DNA from: Acidaminococcus hominis | GTDB lineage: Bacteria; Bacillota; Negativicutes; Acidaminococcales; Acidaminococcaceae | DNA: 64,000 bases | Assembly: GCF_021044795.1 (NCBI RefSeq) | Contig: NZ_JAJNOP010000010.1 | Strand: one strand, 5' to 3' | Part shown: positions 26,269 through 34,598 of the stretch, piece after piece | How positions within the stretch are numbered: position 1 is the first letter of the stretch | How the letters are laid out: the number at the start of each line of letters is the position of its first letter | Position numbers and translations under genes: made by a program | Notes under the pieces: generated by a model | Database searches by the model: none | Told to the model about the DNA's origin: nothing | The model's input: only the letters and a program-made list of their open reading frames with translations

Positions 26269-26846
26269 TCAAATCCCCGGCGGGATGATATCGTCAATGG
26301 AAAAGGCCAGTTTCGGTTTTTCCATGCCGAGAAACTGCTTGTGACAGGCCCATAAATCCAGAAACAGCCCGATGGGCATCAGCCAGAATTCCTCCGCGCT
26401 TATGCCCATCTGCACTGTTCCGTAATACAAAAGCCGGGTAAACATCTCTTCCGTGTTTACCCGACTTGCGCGTTTTTTGAGGAGGTTTCTTCCTCGCTCT
26501 CCACATTCCGCGCCGTACCCTTGAACATCGCCTCGGTGATGGCGTTTTTGTACGCCGCCAGATCCAGCGGCGAGGTCAGCAGTTCCACGTCCTCCTCAGT
26601 CAGCAGTTCCTGCGGCGCGTCCTTGTTTTTGAGGTTGTGAATCAGGATGGACTGATTTGCCAGCAGAGTAAGAAGCCAGACAATTTCATCCAGCGCCATC
26701 TCAAAATTTTCGGACTTCATCAGCTTTTCGCCGAGGTTTTCCAGCCCGCCGTAGCGGCGCGCGATTTCCTTGGTGGCGCGTGTGGTGAGAATCAGTTCAT
26801 ACTCTTTTCCGCCGATTTTGATCACGGCGCTTCGTTCATTCCCCAT
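26269..26846 (-). CDS. Tail assembly chaperone gpGT, made by -1 frameshift
   Basis: The first 125 codons are those of the gpG-like gene. At A_AAA_AAC (26478-26472), read in frame as xxA AAA AAC, a -1 slip leads into a second frame that stays open for 67 codons to TGA at 26271-26269. Its sequence (EEMFTRLLYYGTVQMGISAEE) is like the T domain of siphophage tail chaperones. The fusion would be 192 residues. It bridges tail tube and tape measure during assembly; position just before the tape-measure gene is diagnostic. Confidence 0.8.
26457..26846 (-). CDS. Tail assembly chaperone gpG-like protein
   Basis: 129 residues, the product made when no frameshift occurs. VIKIGGKEYELILTTRATKEIARRYGG is the conserved N-terminal motif of tail chaperones in phages of Firmicutes. 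It lies between the major tail protein and the tape-measure gene. The last codons contain the slippery heptamer, so the reading frame ends 12 bases after it. Confidence 0.85.
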   Translation of the reverse strand: MGNERSAVIKIGGKEYELILTTRATKEIARRYGGLENLGEKLMKSENFEMALDEIVWLLTLLANQSILIHNLKNKDAPQELLTEEDVELLTSPLDLAAYKNAITEAMFKGTARNVESEEETSSKNAQVG

Positions 26847-26859
26847 GCGTCATCCCTCC

Positions 26860-27459
26860 TTATTCGCCGGACGTCGCTTCAGTGTAGGTGGGTTCATACA
26901 CCTGCCCGAACCAGCCGGTGATGGTTTCGGTCGTCACGCCGGAAGCACCCTCGGAAACCTCCGCCTTCCACGGGTGCGTTCCCTTGGAATCCGGCTTGTT
27001 GCGGCGCATGACCGTGCCTTCAATGCTGGGCGTTTGAAAGGTGATGGAATCGCCCTTTGTCTGCAGGTTGGTGGACGGGATGCCGAAAATGACGCGGTAC
27101 AGCCAGAAATACCGGTACTTGCCGTTTGCCCGCAGGGCGCGGAAGCCGATCGCCACCGGCGGAGCGATGTTCTCGCCCGCTGAAATCAGTACGCCGTTGT
27201 CGTCCGCCAAAGCGCCGGTGAGATTCTGCGCCGCGGTGATGCCGATATCGTCCACGCCCAGCGTCAGCTTGCCGGACTTGAAGTCCTTGACCACCTCCGA
27301 CGCGCCGTCATCGGCGTAAAGCGTCGCTTCGGCAAGCTCCACGGACAATTCCGCCGAGATGGCCTTTGCGAGGATTTCCGGTGTGCCATAGGTTTCCTCG
27401 CCGTCCTCGGCTTCAGTGATTTTTGCGTAATAGAGCTTATCCATTCCAATGGTAGCCAT
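26860..27459 (-). CDS. Major tail protein
   Basis: 199 residues. The start MATIGMDKLYYAKITEAEDG and the central DDIGITAAQNLTGALADDNGV fit the phi13-type major tail protein family, which polymerises into the tail tube. The gene is followed by the chaperone pair, as usual. The length is normal and no defect is seen. Confidence 0.85.
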   Translation of the reverse strand: MATIGMDKLYYAKITEAEDGEETYGTPEILAKAISAELSVELAEATLYADDGASEVVKDFKSGKLTLGVDDIGITAAQNLTGALADDNGVLISAGENIAPPVAIGFRALRANGKYRYFWLYRVIFGIPSTNLQTKGDSITFQTPSIEGTVMRRNKPDSKGTHPWKAEVSEGASGVTTETITGWFGQVYEPTYTEATSGE

Positions 27460-27462
27460 GTA

Positions 27463-27801
27463 TTATTCCTCCGTTTCATAAGACTGCGCCACATCAATGG
27501 CGTAGTGGTGGTAGCCGGTATCGTCCTCATGCCCGACATAGGTGCGTGCCGTGATGGTAAAACCCGCACGAAGCAGAGCACCGGTAATCTGCCGCTTGCG
27601 CTGCAGGTAATTGCCTTTGGAAAAGAGCGAAATCCGCACCTCGGACACATCCATCAGCGGCGCGTTGTCGCCGAACAGGGCGAAATCGTCTGCCAGCGGT
27701 GTCAGCACCAGATATTCGTCGGGCGGAACACCGGAAAAAACGCCCGTCTCCACAGGGAGAATGGGCGTGAGAAGCGTATTCAGTTCCGAAAGCACGCTCA
27801 T
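27463..27801 (-). CDS. Tail completion/terminator protein
   Basis: 112 residues. YLVLTPLADDFALFGDN and LMDVSEVRISLFSKGNYLQRKRQI fit the small tail-terminator group (DUF3168-like) placed between the HK97 gp10-like protein and the major tail protein. It probably caps the tail and joins it to the head. Family assignment rests partly on gene order. Its start overlaps the preceding stop by 4 nt. Confidence 0.65.
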   Translation of the reverse strand: MSVLSELNTLLTPILPVETGVFSGVPPDEYLVLTPLADDFALFGDNAPLMDVSEVRISLFSKGNYLQRKRQITGALLRAGFTITARTYVGHEDDTGYHHYAIDVAQSYETEE

Positions 27802-28232
27802 ATTTTCCGCACCTCCTCGTCCAGCTTTGATTTCATCGTTTCGATACAGGCTCTGCGGCTCTGGGTTTTCGCCGGCTTGAGAAAGGGCTTGGGCGGCTGA
27901 CCGTGCCTGCCATATTCCAGAATATTGGCGATTTTGGCGTTGCTGCCGCCGCCCGGGCGCGGCTCGGCAAAGCCGACCTTGATGTCCCAGCCCGAGCCGT
28001 CCCGTTTGGGTTTGGCGGGCGAAAGCCCCAGCGCGCTTTCTAGTTCGCCGGTGGAGCGGCTGGGAACTTTCGTGCCTTTCCCGACGACGGCGGAGAGATT
28101 GGATTTTACCCGCTCCAGCACCACCTGCCCGCCGGCTTCGAGAACTTTCGGCAGGATTTCGTCCGTCTTTTCATTCAGCCGGGAAACCTTCAAGAGAAAG
28201 TCCTCCGGCATTTTCATTTCTACCCGTGCCAT
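27798..28232 (-). CDS. HK97 gp10-like head-tail joining protein
   Basis: 144 residues. ILPKVLEAGGQVVLERVKSNL and a C-terminal YGRHGQPPKPFLKPA match the HK97-gp10 family, whose conserved tail motif is RPFLxPA. It acts at the head-tail joint. Overlaps the next gene, the tail completion gene, by 4 nt. Confidence 0.85.
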   Translation of the reverse strand: MARVEMKMPEDFLLKVSRLNEKTDEILPKVLEAGGQVVLERVKSNLSAVVGKGTKVPSRSTGELESALGLSPAKPKRDGSGWDIKVGFAEPRPGGGSNAKIANILEYGRHGQPPKPFLKPAKTQSRRACIETMKSKLDEEVRKI

Positions 28233-28339
28233 CTCGTCCTCACAAACTCCTTTCCGCTACATCCGCCTGTCGTCGGATATCCGCTCCAATCCGTTGTTCG
28301 TCCTCTCCCCACAAAGTCTGCGACTTTGCGGGGTCCCCC
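28233..28339. repeat. Hairpin-containing spacer in the phage operon
   Basis: CCCC.CAAAGTC/GACTTTGCGGGG (about 28305-28331) forms a strong hairpin in this 107-nt gap. It resembles the other intergenic elements in length but not clearly in the three-way plan. No gene is visible. Confidence 0.4.
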
Positions 28340-28672
28340 TTATTCGCTCCCTTCCACCAGTTCGCACAGGCACTCCACATACATTCCGCGCCCGCGCACA
28401 TCCTCCGCGCTGGTGATGCGGTACCGCTTTTCTTCACAGACGATGAATTGCGCCGGACTGACCTCGACACCGGGGATTTTGCGGAAACGGAACAGCACGG
28501 ACGCTTCGGAAAACACCGCCCTGTTTGCCCAGCGCTCCGAGCCGTTTCGGTCCTCCTTGTAGGCGCGCACCGAGGCGAGAACTGTGTCGCCCTGCGTGAT
28601 AAAGCCGTCCTCGTCCTTGACCGGCGCGTTGGAGATGATGTCAATGAAGCTGTTCATTTTTCCGAAAGACAA
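28340..28672 (-). CDS. Phage head closure protein
   Basis: 110 residues. SFIDIISNAPVKDEDGFITQGDTVLASVRAY is the pattern of the phage_H_T_join/SPP1 gp16-like head closure family. It closes the portal after packaging and before tail attachment. Normal length and order (connector, closure, gp10-like). Confidence 0.85.
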   Translation of the reverse strand: MSFGKMNSFIDIISNAPVKDEDGFITQGDTVLASVRAYKEDRNGSERWANRAVFSEASVLFRFRKIPGVEVSPAQFIVCEEKRYRITSAEDVRGRGMYVECLCELVEGSE

Positions 28673-28690
28673 TACACGCCCTCCTTATCC

Positions 28691-28759
28691 GCGATGTTTT
28701 ATGCGGTTTTGCGAAGCAAAATTTCGGCAAGCGTTTACGCCGAAAAGCATAAAACTCGC
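28691..28759. repeat. Three-way-junction hairpin element 3
   Basis: The outer stem GCGATGTTTTATGC (28691-28704) pairs with GCATAAAACTCGC (28747-28759, one bulge). It encloses TTTTGC-GAA-GCAAAA (28707-28721) and TCGGC/GCCGA (28724-28743). Plan and loop-stem motifs match the element at 21210-21268, in the opposite orientation. Confidence 0.6.
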
Positions 28760-28779
28760 GAGCCTTGCTTGCAAGACTC

Positions 28780-29097
28780 TCATAGCTTCCAATCCCGGTC
28801 AAGCCGCAAAAGAAGGTTGACCGTATCCCAGACCTGCCGGCCCGCCTGCACGGAATCGGCAAAAAAGCCGCCGGTGGAACCGTCGCGGCTTTCATAGAAA
28901 TGCGATGCCAGCATGATGACCGCCTGTTCGGTGGTTGCCGGCATCGTATTTTCTGTGTAATAGCCCTCCGGGATATGCTGATAGCTTTCGGCATAACGGA
29001 CGGCGGCGGTGATGTACATCTGCAGAAGCTCGTCGTCTTCCGTATGTGAAAGAATCAGATTGGCTTTGACTTTTTCAAGCAGGGTGTCCAGTGCCAT
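28780..29097 (-). CDS. Head-tail connector protein
   Basis: 105 residues. LLEKVKANLILSHTEDDELLQMYITAAVRYAESY and a helical C-terminus fit the gp6-like/YqbG connector family, which docks onto the portal ring. It follows the capsid gene, as in HK97-like phages. Confidence 0.85.
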   Translation of the reverse strand: MALDTLLEKVKANLILSHTEDDELLQMYITAAVRYAESYQHIPEGYYTENTMPATTEQAVIMLASHFYESRDGSTGGFFADSVQAGRQVWDTVNLLLRLDRDWKL

Positions 29098-29124
29098 GAC
29101 CGCCGCCTCCTTTCGTTTTAATGC

Positions 29125-30302
29125 TTATGAACCCATTTGCAGAAGCTGAATGCCCTCGGCGAGAATGACCTTGCCGTCCACGCGCTCGGCGGCGATGAAG
29201 CCCACCTGCCCGTTGCCGGCGTAGAGTTCGTTCAGGCGCTGTACCGTGCGGCCCATGCGGTCGGCAATCCAGTAGTTGGAGAAATCACCAAACGCAATCG
29301 GGAGCGAACCCGCCTCCGCCGCCGGCACATAAGGACTGGTGTAGAGCGGATAGCCCAGCAGTCGGTCCGGCTGACCTGCCTGCACGGAGGGCTGCCAGAG
29401 GTACGCACCGTTGGAGTCCTTCAGCTTGCGCAGGGCGGATACGGTGATGTCTTTCATGAGAAACACCGCGTTTCTCCGATAGGGGCTTTTGAGCGCGTAA
29501 ATCAGGTCAATGAGATTGTCCACGGTGATAGCCGTCGGGGAGCTTGCCGTCACGCCCACCGTGCCGCCGCTTGCGGTGAAAATGCCCGTGGGCTGACCGG
29601 TTCCGGTACCCACGCAGAAGGCTTCCTCCTCGGCGATGCCGAAGGCTCTGGCAAACTCCCGCGCGATGTAGCTCTCCAAATCAAACATGCTGTCCTGAAG
29701 CAGCTCCACGGAAACCTTGACAAGGTCGGTGAGCTTGAACGCGTCAATGGTTTTCTGCGCGAATGTGGGGTTGCTTTCGACATAGGCGGCGTTTTCCGCC
29801 GTCCACTGCGCGGTGGAATGGGTGGCCGCAATGGGGATTTTGCGCTCCGCCGAGGTGTTGATGGTCTTGGCGATGGAGCGGATGATGTTCGCCTCCTCCA
29901 GACCACAATCTGCGTTTCAAATTCCGTCGGAACCAGATAGCCGCCGTCGGTGTCTGGGGACGTGCTCAGCACGTTGTTGACGGGCGCTCTGCCGCGCAGA
30001 ATGTTGAGAAAATCCGCGCGGTATTCGGCGGTTGCGCGGGGAGAAGCGGGTTTTGATCCCTGTGCGCCGGGCTTTTCGGTCAGCGGTGCGCTGGTGGGGC
30101 GGCTCATTTCCGCATCCCGTGCGACGCGGTCCTCCTCAATGGCAATCTGCCGCGCCATTGCGTCCACGTCCGCGAGCATCTTGTCGTAGGTTGTGTTGTC
30201 TTCGGCAGAGAGCACGCCGTCCTTGGCGCGTGCGTCAAGAAACGCCTTTGCCGCGTCCCATGCCTTTGCGCGCTTTTCGCGCAGTTCAAGTACTTTTTTC
30301 AT
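29125..30302 (-). pseudogene. HK97-type major capsid protein gene with a frameshift
   Basis: The N-terminal frame (30302 to about 29905) encodes the coiled delta region and GGYLVPTEFETQIV. The capsid fold continues in another frame with GLEEANIIRSIAKTI and ends in GKVILAEGIQLLQMGS. Loss of one base (or four) at about 29901-29906 explains the break. The rejoined product is about 392 residues, normal for HK97 capsids. With the tape-measure frameshift this suggests decay, unless both are sequencing errors. Confidence 0.88.
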
Positions 30303-30317
30303 AATCCAATACCTCCG

Positions 30318-31079
30318 TTAAATGTATTTACGAGCCTGCAGCTTCTGCATGGCCTCGGTGATGGAAACGCCCATAGGAACGTTGTCCAGCTTCTTTTCCG
30401 CTATCGGAGCGGATTTCGGGATGAGCTTGTTCATAAGCGAATTGGTGACCGCCCTGCGGGAAAAAGCAAAAACGACATCCTCGGTGCGGCCGCGTTTCGC
30501 GTCCTCGAGAATGCCGTCCGCAAAGCCCAGCTCGATGGCTTTGTTGGCGTTCATATAGGTTTCGCCGTCCATGAGATGCGAGATTTTTGCCCGCGACTGT
30601 CCGGTCTTGATTTCGTAGGCGTTGATGATGCTTTCCTTGACTTCGGAGAGCATATCGATTGCCTTCTGCATTTCCTCGGTGTCGCCGATGGCAACGGTCA
30701 ATGGATTGTGAATCATCATGAGCGCTGTGGGCGCCATCAGCACCTGCGTTCCCGCCATAGCAATCACCGATGCTGCACTTGCCGCGATGCCGTCGATTTT
30801 GACCGTGACCTCGTGCGGATAATCCATGAGCATGGTGTAAATCTGGCTTGCCGCCACGCAGTCCCCGCCGGGCGAGTTAATCCATACCACAATATCGCCG
30901 CTACCGGAAAACAGCTCATCCTTAAACATGCGCGGTGTGATTTCATCGCCCCACCAGCTTTCGTCCGCAACGGTGCCGTCGAGATATAGGGTGCGGATAC
31001 CGGTGTTTTCGTCATTGTCCCAATTCCAGAAATGCGTTTTATCGTGCGCCCGGGCGGGACTTCGTTTGGTTCTGTCCAT
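30318..31079 (-). CDS. Prophage head maturation protease, ClpP-like
   Basis: 253 residues from 31079 (GGAGG upstream). WINSPGGDCVAASQIYTML, the nucleophile motif GIAASAASVIAMAG and MMIHNPLT with the active-site histidine are the ClpP/S49-type features of phage prohead proteases. It cleaves the capsid delta domain and scaffold. It overlaps the portal fragment by 41 nt and lies 15 nt before the capsid gene. Confidence 0.92.
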   Translation of the reverse strand: MDRTKRSPARAHDKTHFWNWDNDENTGIRTLYLDGTVADESWWGDEITPRMFKDELFSGSGDIVVWINSPGGDCVAASQIYTMLMDYPHEVTVKIDGIAASAASVIAMAGTQVLMAPTALMMIHNPLTVAIGDTEEMQKAIDMLSEVKESIINAYEIKTGQSRAKISHLMDGETYMNANKAIELGFADGILEDAKRGRTEDVVFAFSRRAVTNSLMNKLIPKSAPIAEKKLDNVPMGVSITEAMQKLQARKYI

Positions 31080-31572
31080 CTGAGGGTTCCTCCGTTTCTG
31101 TTGCAGCCGTATTCGCAAATGCACCAGCATCAGCAAGCTTGGTCATTGCGCCGTTGATGAGATACAAATCGCCGCCTTGTTCTGCGGGTATGCGGTCGAG
31201 GTTCTCCAGTTCCCGGATATCATTTGCTGACATCCAGCCGTTTTGCCTTGCGGTCGCGTAGCCGGTCATGCGGCTGGCATAGTCACCGCGGAGCAGACCG
31301 TCCACATTGAATTTTGTAAACACCGTGCGCTTTTCGCTGTCGAGCAGAAGCGACTTGTTCATCGCCTGCTCCCAGCGAATCACCCACGGGTCAAGTGTGT
31401 ATTTCACGAACTCCAGCGACTGCTGCTCAATATTGGAAAAGCTCGACTTTTCAAGGTCGGCCAGCATGTGCGGCGGCACCCTGAAAATTCGAGCGATTTC
31501 ATTGATTTGGAATTTTCGCGTTTCCAAAAACTGCGCCTGTTCGGGAGAAATGGCGATGGGCGTGTACTTGAG
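31039..31572 (-). pseudogene. 3' part of a phage portal protein gene, split by a group II intron
   Basis: About 177 residues of HK97-type portal: LKYTPIAISPEQAQFLETRKF, the conserved IARIFRVPPHMLADLEKSSFSNIEQQ and a C-terminal tail. The frame is open farther upstream only into intron sequence, so the N-terminal half of the gene is absent from the window, as are the terminase genes that should precede it. Splicing would not help because the 5' exon is gone. Confidence 0.85.
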
Positions 31573-31633
31573 GTAGAGTAGGCAAGTGCCGCCGTGCATT
31601 GTTTCCAATGTCGGTTTGCACAAGCCTCTCCCC

Positions 31634-31668
31634 AAACCGTGCTTACACCTCTCGATGTACACGGCTTT
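31634..31668 (-). ncRNA. Group II intron domain V
   Basis: 35 nt on the minus strand: an AGCCGTG/CACGGTT stem with the catalytic AGC triad, a two-base bulge and a GAGA tetraloop closed by ACATC/GGTGT. It lies 9 bases after the maturase stop codon. Confidence 0.8.
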
Positions 31669-31677
31669 CCATTTACA

Positions 31678-33420
31678 CTATGACGAATGATGGATTTTCT
31701 TATGGCATTCTTTACAAACAACAAGTGTTTTCCGCTTTCTTGCAATCATCGCCATTTCCCATTGCTCCTTACCTTTGAGGTTTTTCATCTTGTTGATGTG
31801 ATGAATTTCAAAAGCAATGCCATCACCTTCCGCACCGCATAATTCACATTTACAAGCCTTCAACCTGGCTTCAAGAGAATTTCTTGTGTTGAAATGGATA
31901 TGGTTCTTCACCGTATCAATGCTTGGTTCGTCAAAGACAGTTCCTCGTTTGAAGTCCGAGAATTTCACAATCATCATGCGCTTTTTCTCTTTCTTCGTTT
32001 TATAAGGAATGCCCCACGACTTTCCGCACTTGAATATCCTCTTTATGCCTGATATTCTGGTTTTATGCTTCTTAGCAAGTGTTTTCAGACAGCTGTATTC
32101 CATCAGATAAACGAAATACGTCAGCTTTGAGAAATTACTGGCTATGCAGTAATAATTACAGATTCCACGAGTCTGCGAGTTATAGGTATCTACAATTTCA
32201 AGGTCAGTAAGACCCGCCATTGAGTTTCTTTGCCATGGGATGAGTTTGCCGTCCTTACCTTGAATGACAATCTCACGGTCGTACATGAACTTCTCAATCC
32301 GCTCCATGGGAATAAGCAATTCCACAGAGTTATTAAGCGTCCGCTGTAAAACCCCATTGGTTTTCCTTTTGGATTCCTGACATCTGCGCACGTTGATGTC
32401 ATATCCGAGAAAATGAGCATTGCCGGAACTGTGCGTGATTTTTGTTTTCTCGTCAGACAATTCCAGTTTTAATCTTGTTGCCACAAACAACGTAAGCTCC
32501 TGCTTTATACGCTCCGCATCCTCACGGCTTCCGCTGACACCGATAATAAAATCATCAGCATAGCGTACATAGGCGATTTTCTTGTCGGAAGCGTCCTTGT
32601 ATGGCAATCTGCGCTTTTCCACTTCAAGCTTATGAATCTGTTTTAACAGTTCTTTCTTTTCCGCTTCATCAACGCATTCGCCGTAACGCTTTTGCAATTT
32701 GACAATTCCTCTCACCTTTTTGCTGTATGCAGGTGTATAGGCATAATCAGCAGGCGCATTAAATTCTTTCTGCATGGCTTCTACTTTCTTGTCCAACTCA
32801 TGCAGATATATATTTGCAAGAATCGGGGAAAGAATGCCGCCCTGCGGAGTTCCGCTGTATGTCTTGTGGTACTCCCAATTTTCCATGTAGCCCGCTTTCA
32901 GAAACTTTCCTATCAGATTTATGAACTTGCTGTCCTTAATCTTCTCAGAAAGCAGATTCAGCAGAACCGTGTGGTCAATGTTGTCAAAGCATCCCTTAAT
33001 GTCTCCCTCGACAAACCATTTCGTACTGCGGAAAGAACGGCTGATTTCTTTCAGCGCTGAGTGACAGCTTCTATTCGGTCTGAATCCGTGCGAATGAGTA
33101 CTGAAAACAGGCTCATAGATTACTTCAAGTATCTGCCGTATCGCATCCTGTATCAGTTTGTCTCTGAATGACGGAATACCTAATGGACGCATTTTTCCGT
33201 TGCGCTTAGGAATGTAGACACGTTTTACCGCTTTTGGCTCATAGGTTTGGTTTTTCAGTTCATCAATAATCTGATTCACATATTCCTTTCCAAAACCGTC
33301 AGCCGTATCATTGTCCACACCCTCAGTTCCTGCGCCCTTGTTTGCGTAAAGGTTCTTGTATGCGGTCATGTAAATATCCTCACAAACTCCACATATTTTA
33401 TGCGTTCTTTCGTTATGCAC
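31678..33420 (-). CDS. Group II intron reverse transcriptase/maturase, N-terminus truncated
   Basis: 580 residues. RT motifs: LGIPSFRDKLIQDAIR, FVEGDIKGCFDNIDH, TPQGGILSPILANIYLHELD, and the catalytic RYADDFIIG. A charged insertion separates RT3 and RT4, as in one bacterial class. The maturase (X) domain follows, then an HNH endonuclease with CELCGAEG and CKECHKKIHH. The frame opens at GTG 33420 and is closed by TGA just upstream, about 40 residues short of the usual N-terminus, coinciding with the truncation of the intron. Probably still expressed but unlikely to support its own intron. Confidence 0.9.
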   Translation of the reverse strand: MHNERTHKICGVCEDIYMTAYKNLYANKGAGTEGVDNDTADGFGKEYVNQIIDELKNQTYEPKAVKRVYIPKRNGKMRPLGIPSFRDKLIQDAIRQILEVIYEPVFSTHSHGFRPNRSCHSALKEISRSFRSTKWFVEGDIKGCFDNIDHTVLLNLLSEKIKDSKFINLIGKFLKAGYMENWEYHKTYSGTPQGGILSPILANIYLHELDKKVEAMQKEFNAPADYAYTPAYSKKVRGIVKLQKRYGECVDEAEKKELLKQIHKLEVEKRRLPYKDASDKKIAYVRYADDFIIGVSGSREDAERIKQELTLFVATRLKLELSDEKTKITHSSGNAHFLGYDINVRRCQESKRKTNGVLQRTLNNSVELLIPMERIEKFMYDREIVIQGKDGKLIPWQRNSMAGLTDLEIVDTYNSQTRGICNYYCIASNFSKLTYFVYLMEYSCLKTLAKKHKTRISGIKRIFKCGKSWGIPYKTKKEKKRMMIVKFSDFKRGTVFDEPSIDTVKNHIHFNTRNSLEARLKACKCELCGAEGDGIAFEIHHINKMKNLKGKEQWEMAMIARKRKTLVVCKECHKKIHHSS

Positions 33421-33453
33421 ACTTTTTGTTGTTTTGTATCAATCCCAACGTCA

Positions 33454-33948
33454 TTACGTCAGCTGATAGGGCGTCAGCCCATAGGTTTCCAAATAAGGGG
33501 TCAAGTCCAGCAGCACCTCATCCACCGAATACACGTGGATATCTTCCGGAGCCAAAAAGCGCAGATATACGCCGTAGACCCGGACACTGTACTCCATATA
33601 AAGCGCCATCCGGGGCATCGCCGTAATATAGGTCAATTTCTGGGAAGGATCCGCCTTCAGTACCCGGTCGGAAGCCGATTCTCCCTGGAAGTGCCGCCCC
33701 GGCGCCATGGCCCGCCGGTCCGCATTGATTTCCCCCACCTGCCGGATTACCTCGAACAAACGGGGCCGTCCAGGTACCCCACGGGCCTTGAGAGCCGGGG
33801 AAACCGCCAAGCAGATGGTTTTATCCGTCCGGGACTGATCCGCCACCACCAGGCACGCATCCAAGGGATTCAGCCCCCGTTCCACACATTCCACCGAAGC
33901 ATAAAAAGATTTTAAGTCAATGGCCGCATAGACCTTTCCTTTCGCCAT
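33454..33948 (-). pseudogene. N-terminal fragment of a UmuC-type Y-family DNA polymerase
   Basis: 164 residues of palm/finger domain: AAIDLKSFYASVECVERGLNP with catalytic Asp, and HVYSVDEVLLDLTPYL with the second metal-binding DE pair. Complete proteins have about 420-500 residues; here the frame meets TAA immediately after LTPYQLT, where intron sequence begins. GGGAG and an SOS operator precede the start, so the gene was functional before interruption. The remaining two thirds are not in the window. Confidence 0.85.
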
Positions 33949-33987
33949 AGTACTCCCTCACTCTTTGTTCGTTTATTATAACTTATT

Positions 33988-34001
33988 CGAACATTTGTTC
34001 G
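33988..34001 (-). promoter_or_regulatory. LexA/DinR SOS box upstream of umuC
   Basis: CGAACATTTGTTCG is a perfect palindrome matching the Firmicutes LexA consensus CGAACRNRYGTTYG at all but one position. It lies 40 bases upstream of the start codon, immediately before a TATAAT-like box on the minus strand, so LexA would block the promoter. Confidence 0.85.
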
Positions 34002-34084
34002 TTTATACTATAGCATAAACCCCCAGGGTAAGACAAGCCCCCTTTGCAGCTGCTTTCCCGCAGCAGCCCAAAAGGGCACAAAAA

Positions 34085-34113
34085 AAGAGCCGTGACCTAA
34101 GCCACGACCCTTT
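34085..34113 (-). terminator. Terminator after yqeY
   Basis: A hairpin (GGTCGTGGC with GTCACGGCT, wobble pairs) followed by seven T on the minus strand, ten bases beyond the yqeY stop codon. Confidence 0.7.
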
Positions 34114-34122
34114 GTTTTGCGC

Positions 34123-34572
34123 TTATTGCAGGAGAGCTTTGACAATGGCATTTACCCGCTGGCCAGAAGCCCGGCCTTGGGTCTGGGCCATTACCGTACC
34201 CATTACCTTCCCCATATCCTTCATGGATTTGGCACCCGTCTTGGCAATGGCGGCTTGAACGATTTCTTTCAGTTCGTCGTCGCTTAATTGCTGGGGCAGG
34301 TACTTTTTCAAAATGGCAATTTCCTGCTCATTTTTCTCTACCATTTCAGGACGATTGGCATCCTTGATTTCTTGGATGGTATCTTCTCTCTGCTTAATTT
34401 CTTTCATAATGACAGCCATGACAGCGTCATCTTTCAGCTCTGTCTTTTCGTCAATTTCCTTATTCCGAATGGCAGCCCATACCATACGCAGAACGGTCAA
34501 CTGCAATTTGCCGTTTTCCCGATCCTTCATGGCGTGCTTCATATCGGTTTGTAAGATTTCTCGTAAAGACAC
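34123..34572 (-). CDS. yqeY: GatB/YqeY domain protein
   Basis: 149 residues, full length for the YqeY family: LREILQTDMKHAMKDRENGKLQLTVLRM and the C-terminal GKVMGTVMAQTQGRASGQRVNAIVK. The domain is shared with the tail of GatB and binds tRNA, but the cellular role of the stand-alone protein is not settled. It follows rpsU closely, as in many Firmicutes, and ends at a terminator. Confidence 0.95.
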   Translation of the reverse strand: MSLREILQTDMKHAMKDRENGKLQLTVLRMVWAAIRNKEIDEKTELKDDAVMAVIMKEIKQREDTIQEIKDANRPEMVEKNEQEIAILKKYLPQQLSDDELKEIVQAAIAKTGAKSMKDMGKVMGTVMAQTQGRASGQRVNAIVKALLQ

Positions 34573-34598
34573 CTTAAAGCCCCCAAATCATAAAATGA

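Larger units (their letters stand above)
31573..33450 (-). mobile_element. Group II intron lacking its 5' half
   Basis: The 3' end is well marked: domain V at 31634-31668 and a terminal ...CTAC just before the portal exon CTCAAGTAC. The maturase gene fills what should be domain IV. The 400-600 bases of domains I-III and the GUGYG 5' end should lie upstream of the maturase, but umuC coding sequence begins at about 33454. The right limit is therefore a truncation point between 33440 and 33455. Confidence 0.75.
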
